DNA of 64,000 bases from Pseudomonas vancouverensis (GTDB taxonomy: Bacteria; Pseudomonadota; Gammaproteobacteria; Pseudomonadales; Pseudomonadaceae), in contig NZ_RRZK01000028.1 of assembly GCF_004348895.1 (NCBI RefSeq), forward strand, positions 186,001 to 250,000, in the 5' to 3' direction. The position numbers and the translations under genes are program-made. Positions within the stretch are counted from its first letter, which is position 1; every line of letters begins with the position of its first letter. Of this stretch, positions 18,719 to 27,934 are shown one piece after another. The notes under the pieces were generated by a model. The model did not search any database, was not told where the DNA came from, and was given only the letters and a program-made list of their open reading frames with translations.

Positions 18719-19912
18719 TTAAAAAGAATCGCCCGGCACTCGCACAAAACCTTCCATCAACACCCGCGCACTGCGGCTCATGATGGCTTTGTTTACCGTC
18801 CATTCACCGTTGACCAGGCTGGCTTCAGCGCCGACCCGCAGAGTGCCCGACGGGTGACCGAAGCGCACCGCGTTGCGCTCGACACCGCCCGCCGCCAGAT
18901 TGACCAGGGTGCCATTGATCGCCGCCGCCGTGCCGATGGCCACAGCCGCCGTGCCCATCATGGCGTGGTGCAGCTTGCCCATCGACAGCGCACGCACCAG
19001 CAGGTCGACATCACCCGCTGCAATCGCCTTGCCGCTGGACGCGACGTAATCCGCGGGCTTGGCCACGAACGCCACTTTCGGCGTGTGTTGACGCTTGGCC
19101 GCTTCATCGACATTTGAAATCAGGCCCATGCGCAAGGCGCCATAAGCACGAATGGTCTCGAACATCTGCAAGGCTTTCGGGTCGCCGTTGATCGCGCCTT
19201 GCAGTTCGGTGCCCTTGTAGCCGATGTCTTCGGCGTTGACGAAAATCGTCGGGATGCCGGCATTGATCATGGTCACCTTGAAGCTGCCGACGCCCGGTAC
19301 TTCCAGGTCGTCGATCAGGTTGCCGGTGGGGAACATCGAGCCACTGGCGCCCTCTTCTTCCGCCGCCGGATCGAGAAACTCGAGCTGCACTTCGGCGGCC
19401 GGGAAGGTCACACCGTCGAGCTCAAAATCGCCGGTCTCCTGCACTTCACCGTTGGTGATCGGCACATGGGCGATGATGGTCTTGCCGATGTTGGCCTGCC
19501 AGACGCGCACCACGGCAACGCCGTTGTGCGGAATGCGGCTGGCGTCCACCAGACCGTTGCTGACGGCGAACGAACCGACCGCGGCCGACAGGTTGCCGCA
19601 GTTGCCGCTCCAGTCCACGAACGGCTTGTCGATGGACACCTGGCCGAACAGGTAATCGACGTCGTGATCGGCCTTGATGCTTTTGGACAGGATCACGGTT
19701 TTGCTGGTGCTGGAGGTTGCCGCGCCCATGCCGTCGATTTGCTTGTCGTACGGGTCGGGGCTGCCGATCACACGCAACAGCAAGGCATCACGGGCCGGGC
19801 CTGGCACCTGGGCGGCTTCGGGCAAGTCCTTGAGGCTGAAGAACACGCCTTTGCTGGTGCCGCCGCGCATGTAGGTGGCGGGGATTTTGATCTGGGGTGC
19901 GAATTGAGCCAT
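18719..19912 (-). CDS. prpF: PrpF, AcnD-associated isomerase
   Basis: 397-residue protein of the diaminopimelate-epimerase-like fold. It works with AcnD in the 2-methylcitrate cycle, probably isomerising trans-2-methylaconitate to the cis form. Typical start MAQFAPQIKIPATYMRGGTSKGVFF. Start taken at ATG 19912 with GGAG upstream. An extension of 11 codons is open but lacks a good ribosome site. It is the last gene of the prpB-prpC-acnD-prpF group. Confidence 0.93.
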   Translation of the reverse strand: MAQFAPQIKIPATYMRGGTSKGVFFSLKDLPEAAQVPGPARDALLLRVIGSPDPYDKQIDGMGAATSSTSKTVILSKSIKADHDVDYLFGQVSIDKPFVDWSGNCGNLSAAVGSFAVSNGLVDASRIPHNGVAVVRVWQANIGKTIIAHVPITNGEVQETGDFELDGVTFPAAEVQLEFLDPAAEEEGASGSMFPTGNLIDDLEVPGVGSFKVTMINAGIPTIFVNAEDIGYKGTELQGAINGDPKALQMFETIRAYGALRMGLISNVDEAAKRQHTPKVAFVAKPADYVASSGKAIAAGDVDLLVRALSMGKLHHAMMGTAAVAIGTAAAINGTLVNLAAGGVERNAVRFGHPSGTLRVGAEASLVNGEWTVNKAIMSRSARVLMEGFVRVPGDSF

Positions 19913-19978
19913 GGCGCTCTTTACTCCTAACCTGAAAACAGACACGGGACTCGAGGTCCCGTGTCCGTACAGCCTGAT

Positions 19979-22573
19979 TTAAACGGCAACCGCCGACTCT
20001 TCGAGGAAGTCCTGGGCGAAGCGTTGCAACACGCCGCCGGCCTCGTAGATCGACACTTCTTCGGCGGTGTCGAGGCGGCAGGTCACCGGCACATCGACGC
20101 GCTCGCCGTTCTTGCGATGGATCACCAGCGTCAGCTCGGCGCGTGGGGTGCGATCACCGATCACGTCGTAGGTTTCGCTGCCGTCGATGGCCAGGGTGTG
20201 GCGATTGGTGCCCGGCTTGAACTCCAGCGGCAACACGCCCATGCCCACCAGGTTGGTGCGGTGGATGCGCTCGAATCCTTCGGCGGCAATCGCCTCCACA
20301 CCGGCCAAACGCACGCCCTTGGCCGCCCAGTCGCGGGACGAACCCTGGCCGTAGTCGGCACCGGCAATAATGATCAGCGGCTGCTTGCGGTCCATGTAGG
20401 TTTCGATAGCTTCCCACATGCGCATCACTTTGCCTTCCGGCTCGACGCGGGCCAGCGAACCCTGCTTGACCTTGCCGTTTTCCTGAACCATTTCGTTGAA
20501 CAGTTTCGGGTTGGCGAAAGTCGCGCGCTGCGCAGTCAGGTGGTCACCGCGGTGCGTCGCGTAAGAGTTGAAGTCCTCTTCCGGCAGGCCCATTTTCGCC
20601 AGGTATTCACCGGCGGCGCTGTCGAGCATGATGGCATTGGATGGCGACAGGTGGTCAGTGGTGATGTTGTCCGGCAGCACCGCCAGCGGGCGCATGCCCT
20701 TGAGCGGACGTGCACCGGCCAGTGCGCCTTCCCAGTACGGCGGACGGCGGATGTAGGTGCTCATCTCGCGCCATTCGTACAGTGGCGCCACTTTCGGACC
20801 ATTGTCTTCGTGGATGGCGAACATCGGGATGTACACCTGACGGAACTGCTCAGGTTTCACCGAAGCTTTCACCACCGCGTCGATTTCCTCGTCGCTCGGC
20901 CAGATGTCCTTCAGGCGGATTTCCTTGCCGTCGACCACGCCCAGCACATCCTTTTCGATGTCGAAACGGATGGTGCCAGCAATCGCATAAGCAACGACAA
21001 GTGGAGGCGAAGCGAGGAACGCCTGCTTGGCGTACGGGTGAATCCGGCCGTCGAAGTTACGGTTGCCGGACAACACCGCTGTGGCGTACAGATCGCGGTC
21101 GATGATCTCTTGCTGGATCACCGGATCAAGCGCACCGGACATGCCGTTGCAGGTGGTGCAGGCAAAGGCCACGACGCCGAAACCGAGCTGCTCCAGCTCA
21201 TCGGTCAGGCCGGCTTCGTCGAGGTACAGCGCGACGGTTTTCGAGCCCGGCGCCAGGGACGATTTCACCCATGGCTTGCGGGTCAGGCCGAGCTTGTTGG
21301 CGTTGCGCGCCAGCAGGCCAGCGGCGATCACGTTGCGCGGGTTGCTGGTGTTGGTGCAACTGGTGATGGCGGCGATAATCACTGCGCCGTCCGGCATCTG
21401 CCCAGGTACGTCTTCCCACTGTCCGGAAATGCCTTTGGCGGCCAGATCCGAGACCGCCACGCGAGCGTGCGGGTTGCTCGGGCCGGCCATGTTGCGCACC
21501 ACCGACGACAGGTCGAATGTCAGGCCACGCTCGTATTGCGCGCCCTTGAGGCTGTCTGCCCACAGGCCGATCTGCTTGGCGTAGTTCTCGACCAACTGCA
21601 CCTGCTCGTCTTCACGACCGGTGAGCTTGAGGTAGTCGATGGTCTGCTGGTCGATGTAGAACATCGCCGCGGTGGCGCCGTATTCCGGGGCCATGTTGGA
21701 GATGGTCGCGCGGTCGCCCAGGGTCAGGGCCGAAGCGCCTTCGCCGAAGAACTCCAGCCAGGCGCCAACCACTTTTTGCTTGCGCAGGAACTCGGTCAGC
21801 GCCAGCACCATGTCGGTGGCGGTGATGCCCGGTTGCAGTTTGCCGGTCAGTTCAACACCGACGCTTTCCGGCAGACGCATCCACGAGGCACGACCCAGCA
21901 TCACGCTCTCGGCTTCCAGACCACCCACACCGATGGCGATCACGCCCAGCGCATCGACGTGCGGCGTGTGGCTGTCGGTGCCGACGCAGGTATCAGGAAA
22001 CGCGACACCGTCACGCACCTGGATCACCGGAGACATTTTCTCCAGGTTGATCTGGTGCATGATGCCGTTGCCCGGCGGGATCACGTCGACGTTCTTGAAC
22101 GCCTTCTTGGTCCAGTTGATGAAGTGGAAGCGGTCTTCGTTGCGACGGTCTTCGATGGCGCGGTTCTTTTCGAACGCCTCTGGATCGAAGCCTGGGCGCT
22201 CGACCGCCAGGGAGTGGTCGACGATCAGTTGGGTCGGCACCACCGGGTTCACTTGCGCCGGGTCACCGCCTTGCTGGGCGATGGCGTCACGCAGGCCGGC
22301 GAGGTCGACCAGTGCGGTCTGGCCGAGGATGTCGTGGCACACCACGCGGGCCGGGAACCAGGGAAAATCGAGGTCGCGCTTGCGCTCGATGAACTGCTTG
22401 AGGGATTCGGTCAGCGTGGCCGGGTCGCAGCGACGCACCAGGTTTTCCGCCAGCACGCGGGAGGTGTACGGCAGGGTGTCATAGGCGCCCGGCTGGATGG
22501 CCTCGACCGCCGCGCGGACGTCGTAGTAATCCAGTTGGCTGCCGGGCAATTGTTTACGGAATTCTGTGTTCAT
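19979..22573 (-). CDS. acnD: Fe-S 2-methylcitrate dehydratase AcnD
   Basis: 864-residue aconitase-family enzyme that dehydrates 2-methylcitrate in propionate breakdown. The three cluster cysteines are visible as ITSCTNTSNPRN and FACTTCNGMSG. The swivel domain carries GADYGQGSSRDWAAKG near residue 740. This Fe-S dehydratase with PrpF replaces the PrpD route. It is separated from prpC by 205 bases that contain a REP pair, which may reduce or stabilise the downstream part of the transcript. Confidence 0.95.
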   Translation of the reverse strand: MNTEFRKQLPGSQLDYYDVRAAVEAIQPGAYDTLPYTSRVLAENLVRRCDPATLTESLKQFIERKRDLDFPWFPARVVCHDILGQTALVDLAGLRDAIAQQGGDPAQVNPVVPTQLIVDHSLAVERPGFDPEAFEKNRAIEDRRNEDRFHFINWTKKAFKNVDVIPPGNGIMHQINLEKMSPVIQVRDGVAFPDTCVGTDSHTPHVDALGVIAIGVGGLEAESVMLGRASWMRLPESVGVELTGKLQPGITATDMVLALTEFLRKQKVVGAWLEFFGEGASALTLGDRATISNMAPEYGATAAMFYIDQQTIDYLKLTGREDEQVQLVENYAKQIGLWADSLKGAQYERGLTFDLSSVVRNMAGPSNPHARVAVSDLAAKGISGQWEDVPGQMPDGAVIIAAITSCTNTSNPRNVIAAGLLARNANKLGLTRKPWVKSSLAPGSKTVALYLDEAGLTDELEQLGFGVVAFACTTCNGMSGALDPVIQQEIIDRDLYATAVLSGNRNFDGRIHPYAKQAFLASPPLVVAYAIAGTIRFDIEKDVLGVVDGKEIRLKDIWPSDEEIDAVVKASVKPEQFRQVYIPMFAIHEDNGPKVAPLYEWREMSTYIRRPPYWEGALAGARPLKGMRPLAVLPDNITTDHLSPSNAIMLDSAAGEYLAKMGLPEEDFNSYATHRGDHLTAQRATFANPKLFNEMVQENGKVKQGSLARVEPEGKVMRMWEAIETYMDRKQPLIIIAGADYGQGSSRDWAAKGVRLAGVEAIAAEGFERIHRTNLVGMGVLPLEFKPGTNRHTLAIDGSETYDVIGDRTPRAELTLVIHRKNGERVDVPVTCRLDTAEEVSIYEAGGVLQRFAQDFLEESAVAV

Positions 22574-22645
22574 CGGTCAGGACTCGGTCACGGTAGTTTC
22601 AAAAGGCGGGGCCTGGCGCCGGAGCTGAAGATCACAGGATCCACC

Positions 22646-22733
22646 GTGGGAGCGAGCTTGCTCGCGATGACTGAGTCACATCCGACAATGATGTCGACTG
22701 ACCCACCGCTATCGCGAGCAAGCTCGCTCCCAC
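22646..22733. repeat. Paired REP element (BIME) between prpC and acnD
   Basis: GTGGGAGCGAGCTTGCTCGC at 22646 and its inverse at 22711-22733 flank a spacer with TGATGTCGACTGACCCACCG. The same spacer recurs in the element at 32175-32276. Confidence 0.85.
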
Positions 22734-22778
22734 TGGAACCCTGCGTTGAGTTCAGATCCCGGCGCTGGCCACCCCCAT

Positions 22779-23906
22779 TCAGCGTTGTTCGATTGGCACA
22801 AACTTGCGCTGTTCAACGCCGACGTACTCGGCGCTTGGACGGATGATGCGGTTGTTGGCGCGTTGCTCGTACACGTGCGCGGCCCAGCCGGTCAGGCGCG
22901 AGCAGACGAAGATCGGCGTGAACAGCTTGGTCGGAATACCCATGAAGTGGTATGCCGAGGCATGGTAGAAGTCGGCGTTCGGGAACAGTTTTTTCTGTTC
23001 CCACATGGTCTTGTCGATGGCTTCGGAAACCGGGAACAGCACCTTGTCGCCCACTTCGTCAGCGAGTTTTTTCGACCAGCCCTTGATCACCTCGTTGCGC
23101 GGATCGCTGTCCTTATAGATCGCGTGGCCGAAGCCCATGATCTTGTCCTTGCGCTCGAGCATGCCGAGGGTGCCTTTGATCGCATCTTCCGGCGAAGAGA
23201 AGCGCTCGATCATTTCCATCGCCGCTTCGTTGGCGCCGCCGTGCAACGGGCCACGCAGCGAACCGATCGCCGCGGTGATGCACGAGTACAGGTCGGACAG
23301 GGTCGAAGCGCAAACGCGTGCGGTGAAGGTCGATGCGTTGAACTCGTGCTCCGCGTAGAGGATCAGCGAAACGTTCATCACCTTGACGTGCAGCTCGCTC
23401 GGCTTCTTGCCGTGCAGCAGGTGCAGGAAGTGGCCGCCGATGGATGGCTCGTCGCTGACGCAGTCGATGCGCTTGCCTTCGTGACTGAAGCGATACCAGT
23501 AGGTCATGATCGCCGGGAACGCAGCGAGCAGGCGGTCGGTCTTGTCCTGTTGCTCGGCGAAGCTGTTTTCCGGCTCCAGGTTGCCGAGGAACGAGCAACC
23601 GGTGCGCATCACGTCCATCGGGTGAGCGTCGGCCGGAATGCGCTCAAGCACTTCCTTCAGCGCTTGCGGCAGGTCACGCAGCTTGCTCAGCTTGGTGATG
23701 TAGGCGGCCAGTTGCGCCTTGGTCGGCAACTCTCCGTACAGCAGCAGGTAAGCCACTTCTTCGAACTGCGCATCAGCGGCCAGTTCACGAACGTCGTAAC
23801 CACGGTAAGTCAGACCGGCACCCGACTGGCCCACGGTGGACAGTGCGGTTTGCCCGGCCACCTGGCCACGGAGCCCGGCGCCACTGAGTACTTTTGCTTC
23901 GGCCAT
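22779..23906 (-). CDS. prpC: 2-methylcitrate synthase
   Basis: 375 residues, citrate-synthase family. Condenses propionyl-CoA with oxaloacetate. Conserved signatures are TYRGYDVRELA near the N-terminus, LHGGANEAAMEMIERF with the first catalytic His region, and GFGHAIYKDSDPRNEV with the second His. The length is that of PrpC and shorter than GltA (about 430). It follows prpB by 44 bases on the same strand. Confidence 0.95.
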   Translation of the reverse strand: MAEAKVLSGAGLRGQVAGQTALSTVGQSGAGLTYRGYDVRELAADAQFEEVAYLLLYGELPTKAQLAAYITKLSKLRDLPQALKEVLERIPADAHPMDVMRTGCSFLGNLEPENSFAEQQDKTDRLLAAFPAIMTYWYRFSHEGKRIDCVSDEPSIGGHFLHLLHGKKPSELHVKVMNVSLILYAEHEFNASTFTARVCASTLSDLYSCITAAIGSLRGPLHGGANEAAMEMIERFSSPEDAIKGTLGMLERKDKIMGFGHAIYKDSDPRNEVIKGWSKKLADEVGDKVLFPVSEAIDKTMWEQKKLFPNADFYHASAYHFMGIPTKLFTPIFVCSRLTGWAAHVYEQRANNRIIRPSAEYVGVEQRKFVPIEQR

Positions 23907-23950
23907 TTTTTGTCTCCAGCATTCTTGAATTTGTTAAGGAGTTGTTCGAC

Positions 23951-24841
23951 TTACTTCTTCGCGGCAAACAACGCATCGAGCTTCTGCTCGAAGGTGTGGT
24001 AGTCGATGCGATCGTAGAGCTCCATGCGTGTCTGCATGGTGTCGATGACGTTCGCCTGCGTACCATCGCGACGCAGCGCGTTGTAGACGTTTTCCGCAGC
24101 TTTGTTCATGGCGCGGAAGGCCGACAGCGGGTACAGCACCAGGGATACATCGGCGCCAGCCAGTTGCTCGGTGGTGTACAGCGGCGTGGCGCCGAATTCG
24201 GTGATGTTGGCCAGGATCGGCGCTTTCACGCGGTTGGCGAACAGCTTGTACATGTCCAGTTCGGTGATGGCTTCCGGGAAAATCATGTCGGCGCCAGCCT
24301 CGATGCACGCCGCGGCGCGATCCAGGGCGGATTCCAGACCTTCCACGGCCAGGGCGTCGGTACGCGCCATGATCACGAAGCTGTCATCGGTACGCGCATC
24401 GACGGCCGCCTTGATGCGGTCGACCATTTCCTGCTGGGTCACGATCTCTTTATTAGGACGGTGGCCGCAACGCTTGGCACCGACCTGGTCTTCGATGTGA
24501 ATCGCTGCGGCGCCGAACTTGATCATCGACTTGACGGTACGCGCGACGTTGAACGCCGAGGAACCGAAACCGGTGTCCACGTCCACCAACAGCGGCAGGT
24601 CGCAGACGTCGGTGATGCGGCGCACGTCGGTCAGCACGTCATCCAGACCGGTGATACCCAGGTCAGGCAGGCCCAGGGAGCCGGCAGCGACACCACCACC
24701 CGACAGGTAGATCGCCTTGAAACCGGCGCGTTTGGCCAGCAGGGCGTGGTTGGCGTTGATCGCGCCGACCACTTGCAATGGATGCTCGCTGGCGACCGCA
24801 TCGCGGAAACGCTGGCCTGGTGTGCTCTTGTTCGAACTCAT
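23951..24841 (-). CDS. prpB: 2-methylisocitrate lyase
   Basis: 296 residues, isocitrate-lyase family. Cleaves 2-methylisocitrate to pyruvate and succinate. The catalytic loop KRCGHRPNKEIV and metal-binding region DVDTGFGSS are clear. The ATG overlaps the stop of the GntR regulator (ATGA), so regulator and enzymes share a transcript. Confidence 0.95.
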   Translation of the reverse strand: MSSNKSTPGQRFRDAVASEHPLQVVGAINANHALLAKRAGFKAIYLSGGGVAAGSLGLPDLGITGLDDVLTDVRRITDVCDLPLLVDVDTGFGSSAFNVARTVKSMIKFGAAAIHIEDQVGAKRCGHRPNKEIVTQQEMVDRIKAAVDARTDDSFVIMARTDALAVEGLESALDRAAACIEAGADMIFPEAITELDMYKLFANRVKAPILANITEFGATPLYTTEQLAGADVSLVLYPLSAFRAMNKAAENVYNALRRDGTQANVIDTMQTRMELYDRIDYHTFEQKLDALFAAKK

Positions 24842-25557
24842 GACTCACCTCGTTTGGCTGTCGGGTTGGCGCCGTCCTGGTAATGACGGGCGATATTGCG
24901 TTTGGAAGCGCCGATGTGGCGGCGCATCAACAACTCGGCCAGTTCACCGTCACGGTCGGCGATGGCATCGAGAATACGGTGGTGCTCGGCAAACGCCTGG
25001 TGCGGGCGGTTGGGCGTGGTGGAAAACTGGATGCGGTACATGCGCACCAGTTGATACAGCTCGCCGCAGAGCATTTGGGTCAGCGTGCGGTTGCCGCTGC
25101 CCTGAATGATTCGGTAATGGAAGTCGAAATCGCCTTCCTGCTGGTAGTAGCCGCGGCCGGCCTGAAACGCTTCGTCGCGCTCGTGGGTTTCGAGCACCCG
25201 GCGCAACTCGTCGATTTCTTCAAGGCTCATGCGCTCGGCGGCGAGGCGGCAGGCCATGCCTTCGAGGGATTCGCGGATTTCATAGAGTTCCAGCAGCTCG
25301 GCATGGTTGAGCGACACCACTCGAGCACCGACGTGGGGTACGCGCACCAGCAGGCGCTGGCCTTCGAGGCGGTGGATCGCTTCGCGCAGCGGGCCGCGAC
25401 TGATGCCGTAGGTGCGCGCCAGCTCAGGTTCAGAGATTTTGCTGCCCGGGGCGATCTCACCTTTGACGATGGCGGCCTGAATACGCCGGAAGACGTTCTC
25501 GGAGAGAGTCTCCGCATCGTCCTGCGTAGCAACCGGGGGATCGAGTTGATCCAACAT
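24838..25557 (-). CDS. GntR-family (FadR/FCD) regulator of the methylcitrate genes
   Basis: 239 residues. The N-terminal winged helix runs through residues 20-80 (PELARTYGISRGPLREAIHRLEGQRLL), and an all-helical FCD effector domain follows. Start at ATG 25557 (MLDQLDPPVATQ) with AAGGTG upstream. It precedes prpB with a four-base overlap and is thus the first gene of the prp operon, probably a propionate/methylcitrate-responsive repressor. The sequence ATTGTCGACA at its own start and again 73 bases upstream is the likely operator. Confidence 0.9.
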   Translation of the reverse strand: MLDQLDPPVATQDDAETLSENVFRRIQAAIVKGEIAPGSKISEPELARTYGISRGPLREAIHRLEGQRLLVRVPHVGARVVSLNHAELLELYEIRESLEGMACRLAAERMSLEEIDELRRVLETHERDEAFQAGRGYYQQEGDFDFHYRIIQGSGNRTLTQMLCGELYQLVRMYRIQFSTTPNRPHQAFAEHHRILDAIADRDGELAELLMRRHIGASKRNIARHYQDGANPTAKRGES

Positions 25558-25567
25558 ATTGTCGACA
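25558..25567. promoter_or_regulatory. Putative operator copy at the prp regulator start
   Basis: ATTGTCGACA directly before the start codon of the GntR gene, nearly the same as the perfect palindrome at 25631-25642. A protein bound here would block the ribosome-binding region and early transcript. Confidence 0.45.
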
Positions 25568-25630
25568 CCTTGTAAGCCAGTGCCGCGAAAATTAGCCAAT
25601 ACCGACGCCAGAGTCAAAGGATAATTAGAT

Positions 25631-25642
25631 ATTGTCGACAAT
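25631..25642. promoter_or_regulatory. Putative operator of the prp operon
   Basis: Perfect 12-base palindrome ATTGTCGACAAT, flanked by TTAGA and TCTAA in near-symmetrical positions. It lies 74 bases before the regulator start, suitable for autoregulation. The assignment to the GntR protein is inference. The rest of 25568-25856 shows no further gene. Confidence 0.5.
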
Positions 25643-25856
25643 CGTCTAATAACCCGTTGCACCATAACAATGCAACCTGAGGGTTTATAGCGTCTGGCCA
25701 GCGCTGGCGCCCACAATCCACCGTGCTAGAATGCCGCCCGCATTTGTTTGTCACATCTGCACTGCCTGTCATAAAACCCTGATAGGCATACGAGGGAGCT
25801 TGCGCAGCGATGCCAGGGCCTTGAATCGATACACGGACCGCTGCGCACCAGGATTT

Positions 25857-26393
25857 ATGAGACTCAAGCCCTTCCCCACCTTCCTTTATTTCCTTTGCCT
25901 GCCCGGTTTTGCAGTCGCAGGGGAAAAGACCGTGTATGGCCTCAATGAATATGCGTCGCTGGGCGGCATTGACCTGGAAGTGGCGGCCAAACTCGACACC
26001 GGGGCGAAAACCGCCTCGCTGAGTGCCCGCGACATCAAACGCTTCAAACGCAATGGCGAATCCTGGGTGCGCTTCTATCTGGCCATCGATGCCGCCCACT
26101 CGCACCCGATCGAGCGGCCGCTGGCCCGGGTCAGCAAGATCAAGCGCCGCGCCGGCGACTACGATCCCGAAGAAGGCAAGAAATACACGGCCCGCCCGGT
26201 CATCGAACTGGACATCTGCATGGGTTCGGCCCTGCGCAGTATCGAAGTGAACCTAACCGACCGCAGCGCCTTCCAATACCCGCTCCTGATCGGCTCCGAA
26301 GCACTCAAGCGCTTCGACGCGCTGGTCGACCCCAGCCTTAAATATGCTGCCGGCAAACCTGCCTGCACCACCGACGCTCATACCGCAGAGTAA
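25857..26393 (+). CDS. Retropepsin-like 'ATP-dependent zinc protease' family protein (RimB-like)
   Basis: 178 residues with an N-terminal signal peptide (FPTFLYFLCLPGFAVAGEK), so probably exported. The aspartyl-protease-like motif AAKLDTGAKTASLSA is near residue 42. The name 'ATP-dependent zinc protease' is historical; the fold is retropepsin-like. Start at ATG 25857 with AGGA close upstream. Five bases later the transglutaminase-7TM gene begins, then a RimK-like ligase. The three-gene set is a conserved, largely uncharacterised amidoligase neighbourhood. Confidence 0.85.
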   Translation: MRLKPFPTFLYFLCLPGFAVAGEKTVYGLNEYASLGGIDLEVAAKLDTGAKTASLSARDIKRFKRNGESWVRFYLAIDAAHSHPIERPLARVSKIKRRAGDYDPEEGKKYTARPVIELDICMGSALRSIEVNLTDRSAFQYPLLIGSEALKRFDALVDPSLKYAAGKPACTTDAHTAE

Positions 26394-26398
26394 TTTAA

Positions 26399-27934
26399 AT
26401 GCGCTCCCTTACCCTTCATCTGAAACTGCTGATCGCCATCCTGGTGGTGCTGGGCATTTCAGTCACGGCCTACCAGATCTTCGTGCTGGGCATCCCGGTG
26501 ACCGAAGACGCCACCGACGACTTGTGGAACATCGACGCGAAAGTCGAGTTCGTCGCCAGTGCCAAGGACCCGGTCAAGATCCAGATGTTCGTACCGCCGC
26601 TGAGCCGTGACTTCGTCAGCCTCAATGAGAGCTTCATCTCCAACAACTATGGCGTGGCGGTGAACCGCGTCGACGGCAACCGCAAGGTCACCTGGTCGGC
26701 ACGCCGGGCCAAGGGCAACCAGACGCTGTACTACCGCCTGGTGCTGACCAAGCGTTACTCCGGCGAAAAATCCAAGATCAAGGGCCCGACCTTCCGCGAC
26801 AGCATCGCCATCGAAGGCCCGGAAAAGATCGCCGCCGAAGCCTTGCTGGCGCCAATTCGCCAGCATTCGGCCGATGTCGAAACCTTCGTCGGCGAAGCGA
26901 TCAAACGTGTCAACAATGTCAGCGACGACAATGTGAAGCTGCTGCTGGCGGGCGATCCGTCGACCCCGCACAAGGCGAAAATCGTCGAATTACTGCTGTC
27001 CATCGCCCACGTGCCGGTGGAAAAGGTCCACACCATTCGCCTGGTGGCCGACCAGCCGCAAACCCCGGAACTCTGGCTGCGTAGCTTCAACGGCACCGAC
27101 TGGCTGTACTTCAACCCGGAAACCGGCGAACAAGGCCTGCCCACTGACCGCCTGCTGTGGTGGACCGGTGATGAAAACCTGATCACCGTCGACGGCGGCA
27201 AGAAAGCCAACGTGACCTTCAGCCTGAACAACAGCGAAATGAACGCCATTCGCCTGGCCAAGCTGACCGACGAGAACACCGACGCCAACTTCCTCGAATA
27301 CTCGCTGTACGGCCTGCCACTGCAAACCCAGCAGACTTTCATGATCATGGTAATGATCCCGATCGGCGTGCTGGTGATCCTGATCCTGCGCAACCTGATC
27401 GGCATCCAGACCCTGGGCACCTTCACTCCGGTGCTGATCGCCCTGGCCTTCCGTGAAACCCAGCTGGGCTTCGGCATCGTGCTGTTCACCATCATCACGG
27501 CGCTGGGGCTGTCGCTGCGCTCCTATCTTGAACATTTGAAGCTGCAGATGCTGCCGAGGCTGTCGGTGGTGTTGACCTTCGTCGTGGTGCTGATTGCCGC
27601 CATCAGCCTGTTCAGCCACAAGCTCGGCCTGGAGCGCGGGCTGTCGGTGGCGCTGTTCCCGATGGTGATCCTGACCATGACCATCGAACGCCTGTCGATC
27701 ACCTGGGAAGAACGCGGCGCCAGCCATGCGATGAAAGTCGCCATCGGCACACTGTTCGCCGCGTCCCTGGCGCACCTGATCATGACAGTGCCGGAACTGG
27801 TTTACTTCGTGTTCACCTTCCCGGCGATCCTGCTGATCCTGGTGGGCTTCATGCTGGCCATGGGTCGCTATCGCGGCTACCGCCTGACCGAGCTGGTGCG
27901 TTTCAAGGCCTTCCTGAAGAAGGCTGACGCCTGA
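26399..27934 (+). CDS. Inactive transglutaminase-like protein fused to seven transmembrane helices
   Basis: 511 residues. One N-terminal membrane helix (LKLLIAILVVLGISVTAYQIFV), a periplasmic alpha/beta domain of about 280 residues that resembles transglutaminases without an evident catalytic Cys, then about seven C-terminal helices starting at MIMVMIPIGVLVILILRNL near residue 320. The protein ends at the membrane-cytoplasm boundary, and its stop overlaps the next ATG (TGATG), coupling it to the ATP-grasp ligase. A transport or anchoring role for the ligase product is inference. Confidence 0.85.
   Translation: MRSLTLHLKLLIAILVVLGISVTAYQIFVLGIPVTEDATDDLWNIDAKVEFVASAKDPVKIQMFVPPLSRDFVSLNESFISNNYGVAVNRVDGNRKVTWSARRAKGNQTLYYRLVLTKRYSGEKSKIKGPTFRDSIAIEGPEKIAAEALLAPIRQHSADVETFVGEAIKRVNNVSDDNVKLLLAGDPSTPHKAKIVELLLSIAHVPVEKVHTIRLVADQPQTPELWLRSFNGTDWLYFNPETGEQGLPTDRLLWWTGDENLITVDGGKKANVTFSLNNSEMNAIRLAKLTDENTDANFLEYSLYGLPLQTQQTFMIMVMIPIGVLVILILRNLIGIQTLGTFTPVLIALAFRETQLGFGIVLFTIITALGLSLRSYLEHLKLQMLPRLSVVLTFVVVLIAAISLFSHKLGLERGLSVALFPMVILTMTIERLSITWEERGASHAMKVAIGTLFAASLAHLIMTVPELVYFVFTFPAILLILVGFMLAMGRYRGYRLTELVRFKAFLKKADA

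Noticed and set aside
19961..22846. 961-residue plus-strand frame across acnD
   Set aside because: Antisense to a clear aconitase-family gene. Composition rich in Arg, His, Gly and Val without domain signatures.
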